Positions 55,654-64,000 of a DNA stretch of 64,000 nucleotides are shown here, piece after piece. Position 1 is the first letter of the stretch. Each line of letters starts with the position of its first letter. The DNA comes from Dugong dugon (lineage: Eukaryota > Chordata > Mammalia > Sirenia > Dugongidae): NCBI GenBank assembly GCA_030035585.1, contig CM057474.1:4944001-5008000 (forward strand), written 5' to 3'. The notes beneath the pieces are model-generated. The model was not told where the DNA came from, searched no databases, and saw nothing but the letters and a program-made list of their open reading frames with translations. The translations under genes were made by a program, and so were the position numbers.

Positions 55654-57726
55654 TGGAAAGTTATCTCTTTTTTTTCTTTTTTAATTGTACTTCAGGTGAA
55701 GGCTTACGGAAAAAATAGCTTCTCACGAAACAGTAGTACACATATTGTTTTATGACATTGGCTAACAATCCCACAACATGTCAACCCTCTCCCTTCTCAA
55801 CCTTTTTTTTGGGGGGGAAAATATACATAGCCAAAGATACACCGTTTCAAAAATTTCTACATGCACAGTTCAGTGACATCGACTACGCTCTTCCAATTGT
55901 GCTGCTATTCTCACTTTAGATGAAGGCTTACAGAACAAAATAGTTTCTCATTTAACAGTTAATACACATGTTGCCCCATGACAATGGTTAACAACCTCAC
56001 AACACATCAACATTATCCTTACTCAACTTTGGGTTCCCTATCACCAGTTTCCTTGTCCTCTTCTGCCTTCTGGCCCTTGTCCATGGACTGCTGTACCTCA
56101 TTAGTCCCATTTGGTTTTATGGGGCTGTCCACCCCCCGGCTGAACGGTGAACCTTGGAGATGACTTCACCACTGAGCTAAAAGGGTGTCTGGGGGCCATA
56201 CTGTTGGGGTTTCTCCAGTTTCCTTTAGGCCAGTAAATCTGGTTGTTTTTTTTTTTTTTTTTTTTTTGTGAGTTAGAATTTTGTTCTACATTCTTCTAGA
56301 GCTCTGTCCAGAACCCTCTGTTGTGATCCTGGTCAGAGCAGTCAGTGGTGGTAGTCAGGCACCACCTAGCTGTACTGGACTCAGTCTGGTGGAGGCCTTG
56401 GTAGCTGTGGTGCATTAGTCCTTTGGACTAATCTTTTCCTTGTATCCTGTTCTTTTCACTCTCCCTTGCTCCCAAAGAGATGAGACCAGTGGAGTATCTT
56501 AGATGGCTGCTCACAGGCTTTTAAGACCCCAGATGCTACTCACCAAGGTAGAATGTAGAACACTGTCTTTATAAACTGTGTTATGCCAATTGAGCTAGAT
56601 GTTCCCTGAGACCATGGTCCCCCCACAGCCCTCCACCCAGCAATTCAGTCCCTCAAGGAGTTTGGATGTGTCTATGGAGCTTCCACGACCTTTCCTTGTA
56701 CAAGTTGTGCTGGTTTCCCCTGTATTGTGTTCTCTCTCACCCTTCACCCAAGATACCACTTATCTATTGTCTATTTCATATCTCCCCCCACTCGTCCCAT
56801 CCCTGGTAACCAACAAAGATTGTTACTTTTTTTAAAATATATTTTATTGTACTTCAGGTGAAGGCTTACAGAACAAATAGTTTCTCATGAAACAGTAGTA
56901 CACATGTTGTTTTATGACATTGGTTAACAACCCCACAACATATTATTAACCCTCTAACTTCTCAACCTTTTTTTTTTTTTGGTGAAAATACACATAGCCA
57001 AAGATACACCATTTCAAAAATTTCTACATACACAGTTCAGTGACATTGACTACACTCTTCCAATTGTGCTGTTATTCTCACTTAAGATGAAGGCTGACAG
57101 AACAAAATAGTTTCTCATTTAACAGTTACTACAAATGTTGCCCTATGACAATGGTTAACAATCTCACAACACATCAACAATATCCTTACTCAACCTTGGG
57201 TTCCCTATCACCAGCTTCCTTGTCCCCTTCTGCCTTCTGGCCCTTGTCACTGGACTCCTATACCTCGTTAGTCTCATTTGGTTTTACGGGGCTGTCCACT
57301 CCCAGGCTGAACAGTGAACCTCGGAGGTAACTTCACCACTGAGCTAAAAGGGTGTCTGGGGGCCATACTCTTGGGGTCTCTCCAGTCTCCTTTAGGCCAA
57401 TAAATCTGGTCTTTTTTTTGTGAGTTAGAATTATGCTCTACATCCTTCTCCAGCTCTGTCCAGAACCCTCTGTTGTGATCCTGGTCAGAGCAGTCGGTGG
57501 TGGTAGCCGGGCACCATCTAGCTGTACTGGGCTCAGTCCGGTGGAGGCCTTGGTAGCTGTGGACCATTAGTCCTTCAGACTAATCATTTCCTTGTATCCT
57601 GTTCTCTTCATTCTCCCTTGCTCTCGAAGGGATGAGACCAGTGGAGTATCTTAGATGGCCACTCACAGGCTTTTAAGACCCCAAAAACTACTGACCAAGG
57701 TAGAATGTAGAGCATTGTCTTTATAA

Positions 57727-58534
57727 GGGATTCCCTCTCTGATTTCTTCTATTACCCAGTGATGTGTAAGAAGGGTATTATTCAGTTTCCATGTAGTTGT
57801 TTTTTTCCTTGATCTTTCTATTGTTAATTTCTACCTTGATAGCATTGTGGTCAGAGAAGACACTTTGAATTATCTCAGCGTTTTGGATCTTGTTGAGGAT
57901 TGCTCTGTGGCCTAAGATGTGGTCTATTCTGGAGAACGTTTCATGTGCATCGGAAATGAATGTGTACTTTGCAGTGGTTGGATGGAGTGTTCTATATATG
58001 TCTGTGAGGTCAAGTTGGCTGATTGTGCCCTTTAAGTCTTCTGTATCTTTGCTGAGTTTCTTCTTAGTTGTTCTATCCTTTACTGAGAGTGGTGTGTTGA
58101 AGTCTTCTACTATCATTGTGGAACTGTCAGTTTCTCTTTTCAGTGTTGTTAGAGTTTGTTTTATGTATTTTGGAGCCCTGTCATTGGGTGCGTAGATGTT
58201 TATTATGGTTATGTCTTCATGATGGATCACCCTCTTAATCATTATATATTGTCCTTCTTTGTCTTTTATGGTAGATTTTGTATTAAAGTCTATTTTATCT
58301 GAGATTAGAATTGCCACTCCTGCTCTGTTTTGGTAGTTGTTAGCTTGATATATTTTTTTCCAACCTTTGACTTTTAATAAATTCACATCTTTGTTTCTAA
58401 GGTGTGTCTCTTGTAGACAGCATATTGACAGATCCTGTTTTCTTATCCATTCTGTCACTCTGTCTCTTTATGGGTGCATTGAGTCCATTTACATTCAGTG
58501 TAATTATTGATAGATGTGAGTTTGTTGCTGTCAT
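57727..58534 (-). pseudogene. L1 ORF2 fragment: endonuclease domain only
   Basis: The start codon is probably the ATG at 58532-58534 (MTATNSHLSIITLNVNGLNA), the typical L1 ORF2 beginning. After a frameshift near 58460, the frame 57778-58458 carries the rest of the APE-like endonuclease: SICCLQETHL (catalytic Glu), IINIYAPN, MIVEDFNTPLS (usually GDFN, here EDFN), and SRIDHILGH with SDHNAIKVEI near the end (the conserved S-D-H). The domain nicks target DNA in L1 retrotransposition. Everything after the endonuclease, including the reverse transcriptase and Cys-rich end, is missing at the junction. Confidence 0.9.
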
Positions 58535-58959
58535 TTTGTAGTGCTTTTTTTTGTGGTGCTGAAGTTTTCTTTGTTCTTCTTACTCTCTTGTGCTGAGTTA
58601 CTTTTGTTTGTGGATTTTTTTTTTCATTTCTTTTGTTTTTGTAGGTTTTGTTTTTGCCGAGACTTTATGTCTTTTGTCTTTATTTTTATGAGTTGGTTTG
58701 TTAACTTTCTTTGTGGTTACCATGAATTTTACCCTTATCTTTCTAAGTTTGAAGCAGTCTACCATTACTTGGTATTGCCTTGCCTTCCTCTCCATTAGAA
58801 GGTTCTGTACCTATGCCGTTTATTCCCTCTTTTATTGTTTGGATGTTGTTGTCATTTATTGATTAACTGCTCTGATTCCCTGTTGTATTTCTTTTGGTTT
58901 TGGATAGTCCTCGAGGGTTCATTTCCTAGATTGGTATCTGGCTCGTACGATCCTGTGTC
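58535..58959 (-). other. Long A-rich spacer between L1 ORF1 and ORF2
   Basis: About 425 bases separate the two ORFs, against about 60 in human L1. On the minus strand the spacer is A-rich and includes a 65-codon Lys-rich frame (58598-58795). I know no function for it. It may be a lineage feature of afrotherian L1 or an insertion specific to this copy. Confidence 0.7.
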
Positions 58960-60008
58960 CTAGGTTCTGCCTGTGATCTGAAGCTGTTTGTCCTCAGATT
59001 GAAGAACTCCCTTTAATAATTCTTGTAAGTTTGGTTTGACTTTTACATATTCCCTTAATTTGTGTTTATCTGGAAATGACCTAATTTCACCATCGAATTT
59101 GAACAAGAGTTTTGCAGGATATATTATTTGTGGCTGACAATTTTTTTCTTTCCAGATTTTATATATGTCATCCCATTGCCTTCTTGCCTGCATGGTTTCT
59201 GCCGAATAATCTGAGCCTAGTCTTATTGTTTCTCATCTGTATGTGACTTCTTGTTTTTCACGAGCTGCTCTCAGGATTTTTTGTCTGTCTTTGGTTTTGG
59301 CGAGTCTGAATATGATATGCCTTGGTGATTTTCTTTTGGGGTCTCTTCTATATGGGGTTTGTTGAGCTTCTTGGATGGCCAGCTTTTCATCTTTCATGAT
59401 ATTGGGGAAGTTTTCTATCAGCAGTTCCTCAATGATCCTCTCTGTGTTTTCTGTTTTCTCCCCCTGTTCTGGAATTCCAATCACTCATAAATTTTTGCTT
59501 TTAATTGTGTCCCACATAACTCTCAGGGTCTCTTCATTTTTCTTTGTTCTTTTTTCTGAGTTTTCCTGAAACTGAGTTGTATCCAAGTGTTTGTCTTCAA
59601 TTCCACTGATCCTTTCTTCCACTGTTTCAAATCTGCTTCTCAGCCCTTCTATGACATCATCCATTCTGAAATCTTGTTGTTTATCTTTTGGATTTCTAAT
59701 TGTTGCTTTTGTATAATTTCTAGTTGTGAATTTATTTTGGCATTTTCTTCCTGCATCATCTTCTTGAATTCTTCCAATTTTTTGTCTGTATTTTCCATGA
59801 ATTTGTCTATTTTTTCCTCATGTTTGTCAGCTTTTTGCCTCAGTTCTTGGAGAATTTCGAATATTAGAGATTTGAATTCCTTATCAGGTAGTTCTAGTGC
59901 ATTTTCTTCCACAGGAGAGTCATCTGGTGTTTTATTTTGGACACCTACTGGAACCATCCTGTCCAGTTTTTGTAAATGTTTTGATATTGTCTGCTGTTTT
60001 CCGGGCAT
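58960..60008 (-). pseudogene. L1 ORF1 (RNA-binding protein), degraded
   Basis: ORF1p is the trimeric RNA chaperone of the L1 ribonucleoprotein. The minus frame 59649-60008 encodes the N-terminus and a coiled coil rich in Glu, Lys and Leu (ILQELRQKADKHEEKIDKFM). The frame 59233-59484 holds the RNA-recognition domain (MIGIPEQGEKTENTERIIEE and SPRHIIFRLAKTKDRQKILR). The frame 58960-59193 holds the C-terminal domain (YPAKLLFKFDGEIRSFPDKH and LREYVKVKPNLQELLKGVL). The parts lie in order but are not one continuous frame, so the protein is broken. Total length is near the 340 residues usual for the family. Confidence 0.92.
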
Positions 60009-60698
60009 TCAGTAGTTATTTTTCTCGTTTATTGATTGTAGGTTTGCTTGTTTCATCCCATTTTTTTTTTTTTTTTAAATTGAGTATGTCTGAGCAGGTG
60101 GACTGTGTGCTCTTTGTTGTTTGCTTGTCTGTGCGCTCAATACTTTTCGCCTCCTCTCCAACTGGCAGGGTCAGTCACTAAGATATGGTACAGCAGGGCA
60201 GGTCTAGCTGAAGAGGAGTTACTGGGACAGGTTGTTTGTGGCACTTACTACAGCCACCAGGGTGGGATGGTAATCAGTGAAGGGCAGGTTCCAGTAGGCC
60301 GTGCCTGTACTGCTTGGTGGTGTGATGTCAAGTGCACGGTGCAGGTAGGCAGGATGCAGCGGGGAGATTGTTATGTGTGGAGTGGTTGTTTTGTCTCCCG
60401 CTGGACGCTCCATGAGGCTGCTTTCTCGTACCCCCATTTGCTGGCCTCTGATAGGAGTCTAAGATGGTGGATCCATGCTGCGTTAGCTGGTAGGGGACTT
60501 CTGCATGAATCTCTCCTCGCTCTCCATTCTCTGTCAGTTTTCTCACTCCATTTGGTGCTTGGCTGAGTTCTTTATCTCTTCATTTGATGTTTTAGGGTTT
60601 CAGGATTGTTGTATTCTCTGTTTGGCTTAGTTTTTCGGATCTTTGCTGGGGAGGGACAGCGTGGTGCTTCTGCCTAGAGTGCCATTTTGCCAGAACCT
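60009..60698 (-). promoter_or_regulatory. L1 5' UTR (presumed promoter region)
   Basis: This is the segment between the inner L1's 5' end and ORF1. It is more GC-rich than the body of the element and has an A-run near 60061-60076 close to ORF1. L1 5' UTRs usually contain an internal pol II promoter. I cannot identify specific factor sites beyond the gccattttgcc-type motif at the very 5' end (plus strand 60681-60691), which resembles a YY1 site as in human L1. Confidence 0.65.
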
Positions 60699-60737
60699 AG
60701 ATTGTTACATTTTGTGTGTGAACTTTTTCATGGGTTG

Positions 60738-62542
60738 TTACAATAGAGGTCTCATACAATATTTGTCCTTTTGTGATTGACTTATTTCACTCAGCATAAT
60801 GTCCTCCAGTTTCATCCATGTTATGAGATGCTTCACAGATTCATTGTTGTTCTTTCTCGTTGCGTAGTACTCCATTGTGTGTATGTACCATAGTTTGTTC
60901 ATCCATTCATCTGTGGGCATCTAGATTGTTTCCATAGTTTTGCTATTGAGAACAATGCTGCCATGAACATAGGTGTGCATATGTCTATTCGAGTGACGAC
61001 TCTTATTTCTCTAAGATATATTCCTAGGAGTGGGATTGCTGGATCGAATGGTATGTCTATTTCTAGCTTTCTGAGGAAGCGCCATATCATTTTCCAAAAT
61101 GGTTGTATCATTTTGCATTCCCACCAGCAGTGCATAAGGGTTCCAATCTCCCCGCAGCCCCTCCAACATTTGTTATTTCCAGTGTTTTTGATTCGTGCCA
61201 GTAATGCCGGGGTGAGATGGTATCTCATTGTGGTTTTAATTTGCATTTCTCTAATGGCTAGTGATTTCGAGTATTTCCTCATGTGTCTGTTGGCTATTTG
61301 AATGTCTTCTTTGGTGAAGTGTCTGTTCATTTCCTTTGCCCATTTTTTAATAGGATTATTTGTCTTTTTGTTGTAGAGGTGTTGGATTTTCTTGTAGATT
61401 ATGGAGATTAGACCTTTGTCTGACTTGTACTGTCCAAAAATTTTTTCCCAGTCTGTAGGTTCTCTTTTGATTCTTTTGGTGAAGTCTTTTGAAGAGCATA
61501 GCTGTTTGATTTTTAGAAGATCCCAGTTATCTAGCTTATCTGTTGGGTTTTGTGCATTGATGGTTATGGTTTGTATCCTGTTAATGACATGTATTAAGGC
61601 CTTAGTGTTGGTCCTCTTTTTTCTTCTATGAACTTTATAGTTTTAGGCTTTATATTCAGGTCTTTGATCCATTTTGAAGTAGTTTTTGTATACAGTGTGA
61701 GGTATGGGTCCTGTTTCATTTTTTTTGCAGATGGATATCCAGTTTTGCCAGCACCATTTGTTCAAACGACTGTCTTTTCCCCATTTGATGGACTTTGGGC
61801 CCTTGTCAAAGATCAGGTGACTGTAGGTGGCTGGATTTACATCTGGGTTCTCAATTCAGTTCTATTGGTCAGTGTATCTGTCATTGTACCAGTACCAGGC
61901 TGTTTTGACTACTGTAGCTTTATAGTAGGTTCTGAAGTCAGGTAGTGTGAGTCCTCCAACTTTATTCTTCTTCTTCAGTAGTGCTTTACATATTCGGGGC
62001 TTCTTCCCTTTCCATATAAAGTTATTGATTAGTTTTTCCATCTTTTTGAAGAATGTTATTGGTATTTGGATTGGGATTGCATTGTATTTGTAAATTGCTT
62101 TGGGTAGAATTGTCATTTTCACAATGTTGAGTCTGCCTATCAATGAGCATGGTATGCTTTTCCATTTATGTAGATCCCTTTGGGTGTCTTGCAGTAGTGT
62201 TTTGTAGTTTTCTTTGTGTAGGTCTTTTACATCCCTGGTTAGATTTATTCCTAAGTACTTTGTCTTTTTAGGTGCTATTATAAATGGTATTGTTTTCCTC
62301 ATTTCCTTTTCATTTTTCTCCTTATTAGTGTATAGGAATCCAACTGATTTTTGTATGTTTATCTTGTATCGTGCTACTCTGCTGAATCTTTCTATTAGTT
62401 CCAGTAGATTTCTCTTGGAGTCTTTAGGGTTTTCTATGTATAGTATCATATCATCCACAAACAGGGACAGTTTAACTTCTTCATTACCTATTTGGATGCC
62501 CTTCATTTCTTTTTCTTGCCTTCTTGCTGTAGCTAGAACTTG
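60738..62542 (-). pseudogene. L1 ORF2 C-terminal half (old copy)
   Basis: The minus frame 61862-62584 (starting in flank) contains the end of the reverse transcriptase: [19 protein letters not shown] (FVDD where L1 usually has FADD), [37 protein letters not shown] and a [17 protein letters not shown] segment. The frame 60899-61330 carries [20 protein letters not shown] and a Cys-rich region, and 60738-60920 ends with [17 protein letters not shown], the conserved L1 C-terminus. Shifts between these frames, as well as the missing N-terminal half, make it dead. Confidence 0.93.
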
Positions 62543-62560
62543 TGGAAAGTTATTTCTTTT

Positions 62561-64000
62561 CTGAAAAGTAGAGGATTTGCACATTAAACTTTATGAGTCT
62601 TGTGTGCTGTTCATTTTTTTAAAATCACATTGCTATTTTATGATACCTCTCAAGGATTATGGACATAGGCATTGGGAAAACTTGCCTTTGACTTTTACTC
62701 ATTTCACATGCATGCCGCCCATTGCCTTGACTTCCACACTTCATAGGTAAGAAATAGAACTTGAAAGGATGTGGTGTACCAGGTATTCAAACTTCAGTTT
62801 AAGCACTCAGGAGGAATATAAATTCTGTCCTTGAAAGCAGAGGCCTTGCCTTACATGTTCGCATGCCAGTTGTCTTGCATGTAGTCGATGTTCTTTGCTC
62901 TGAACTACCTACCCCCTCACTCTATTGTGAACTATTGGAAAAAAAAAAACTTTAGGTCCAACACACTAGGTATTATGTAGCACAATTATTTAACTATCGT
63001 TCTTGGCTTGTGCTCAATAAATGATGAGACAGTTGGTTATCAGGTGTATAAGCAGCTTCTGAACTGCTTTGGAGGGTATATATAGATAGAGGGGCATGGG
63101 GTGTTAGGTAATCTGTTTACTCTGCTGTAATTTTAAAAAGGGATAAAAGGACACTTACTGCGCTTGAGCTATAAATATTTTAGTTATAATCTCATATTTT
63201 TCAAGACTCCAGTAGCTGTTGTTTATTGATTTTTCTCTGTAGAATGACCCAGAAGGCTTTCAGCAGCAAGGAACCAGTGTGAACGGCGTGCTGAGTGAAC
63301 CTCTGTGTGCTGAGCCCTGTGTTAGACACTGCTGGTGCAGGTGGGTGGGACAGGAAGAGAGGTAAACACCGAACAGTCAATCATAAAGCATGTTCTTTTT
63401 GCTTCAGGATGTGAACAGAAAACACTTCTAAACCCACCATAACTCCACATCTAGCCACTCATCCACGGCAGTTTACTTGTTCTTAGCTCAGTAACCCTCC
63501 AGAATCCATTTGAGGCTGTTAGAATTTGTTTCCCTGAAGGAATGGAGATAGACTAAGGTTTTCCAATTGGGAATTGTGTCTGCAGCTTCCTGACTGCATC
63601 AGAGGTTGTCTACATGCACACACATTCAGAGGTGCACACACTCACCACACATTGTTTCTTTGGTCAGGCTGGGTCCCCTTTGGCTTTGGCTGAGCTTGTC
63701 ACATGCCTCCACACACTCAGTGGCTACTGAGGATATCAGATTTTCCTAACAGCTTTCAGCAGGTTTGGTTTCAATTTATATTTAGTCTCCTAGACACCCT
63801 TGGGAGGCTTCTCACCCCAAGGTGAATGAGGGTGGAGTAGCCACACTGTCGATCATCCCTCTGAACATGTTCCCAAGGAGTTGCTTCTATGGAAGCGGGA
63901 TCGTGGCAACCTGGACATTTCTTTTCCCAACGAGTTCAAAGCTGCTGTAGACAAAGCCCGATTCAACTCAATATGGTGATGGTTGTGTGATCAACACCAC
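62561..64000. other. Single-copy interval to window end, no gene recognised
   Basis: Contains an A-run near 62939-62950 and a weak MIR-like stretch near 63280-63350 (gtgctgagccctgtgttaga). No open frame suggests an exon, but short exons cannot be excluded by eye. Confidence 0.4.

Larger units (their letters stand above)
56827..60698 (-). mobile_element. Younger L1 LINE, internally deleted, nested in L1
   Basis: Read on the minus strand: a 5' UTR of about 0.7 kb beginning aggttctggcaaaatggcac, then ORF1, a long A-rich spacer, the endonuclease part of ORF2, a junction at 57726/57727, the 3' UTR, and a short A-rich tail at 56827. An exact 10-bp target duplication, agattgttac, lies at 56817-56826 and 60699-60708. 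Because the 5' end is present it was a full-length-type insertion, but roughly 3 kb of ORF2 is absent. It cannot be autonomous. Confidence 0.92.
55672..62542 (-). mobile_element. Older L1 LINE, 5'-truncated, split by a younger L1
   Basis: The outer element consists of 60709-62542 (the C-terminal half of ORF2) and 55672-56816 (3' UTR and tail), about 3.0 kb once the inner L1 is removed. An 18-bp target duplication with one mismatch, tggaaagttatctctttt at 55654-55671 and tggaaagttatttctttt at 62543-62560, brackets it. The 5' truncation falls in the reverse transcriptase just before the FVDD box. Its 3' UTR belongs to the same lineage as those at 33.4, 39.8, 52.0 and 56.8 kb. Confidence 0.93.

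Noticed and set aside
57145-57330. Plus-strand frames repeated at 55978-56163 and 57145-57330 (MTMVNNLTTHQ...)
   Set aside because: They are antisense to the L1 3' UTR. Their similarity follows from the two copies being the same repeat.
58541-60181. Plus-strand hydrophobic frames rich in Phe and Ser, resembling membrane proteins
   Set aside because: They are antisense shadows of the A-rich L1 ORF1 and spacer. Complementing Lys/Glu codons yields Phe, Leu and Ser.
60009-60698. CpG-island promoter of a host gene
   Set aside because: The segment is the 5' UTR of the inner L1, bounded by its target duplication. No host exon lies nearby.

Overview
The window looks like non-coding DNA from an afrotherian mammal, most likely an elephant or a close paenungulate relative. 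The main evidence is about 30 copies of afrotherian-type tRNA-derived SINEs, recognised by a 3' end resembling CTATGAGTCGGAATCGACT. RTE retroposons share that same 3' end, and several L1 3' UTR copies belong to a lineage that does not look like primate or rodent L1. Ancient pan-mammalian repeats (MIR, L2, L1M, MER5/MER3-type hAT MITEs, MLT1-type LTRs) form the older background. I found no convincing protein-coding exon, rRNA, snRNA or functional tRNA gene. The longer open frames fall in L1 or RTE remnants, in a minisatellite, in a GC-rich island, or are chance.

Layout. 1-690: 3' half of an L1 (-) cut by the window edge. 0.7-16 kb: SINEs, MIRs and hAT MITEs in single-copy sequence, plus a MaLR-type LTR at 3.4 kb, a 60-bp-armed inverted repeat at 7.6 kb, an RTE 3' end at 9.3 kb, L1M tails at 11 kb and an L1 tail inside a SINE at 14 kb. 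16.4-17.3 kb: 5'-truncated RTE with a 12-bp target duplication. 18.7-19.1 kb: two SINEs separated and flanked by three copies of one 9-bp target. 19.6-20.8 kb: 24-unit minisatellite. 21-30 kb: SINEs, including a tRNA-Gly-like SINE family, and solo LTRs. 33-40 kb: L1M and L1 3' ends. 40.8-42.2 kb: RTE with recognisable reverse transcriptase. 42.56-43.09 kb: GC-rich island that may be a retrocopy. 43-49 kb: MIR and SINE clusters. 49.8-53.2 kb: three solo LTRs and an L1 3' end.

55.65-62.56 kb is the most informative locus. An old 5'-truncated L1 (-), flanked by an 18-bp target duplication, was interrupted in its 3' UTR by a younger L1 (-) with its own 10-bp duplication. The younger copy keeps its 5' UTR, ORF1 and the ORF2 endonuclease, then jumps directly into the 3' UTR, so the reverse-transcriptase region is absent. 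62.6-64 kb is single-copy sequence with no recognised gene.

The elements relate as parasite and host machinery. The SINEs carry the RTE tail and were presumably mobilised by RTE enzymes, while the L1 tails represent a separate, self-mobilising lineage. Nothing here suggests an operon or a gene cluster. Family names come from remembered consensus sequences and have not been checked by a database search.
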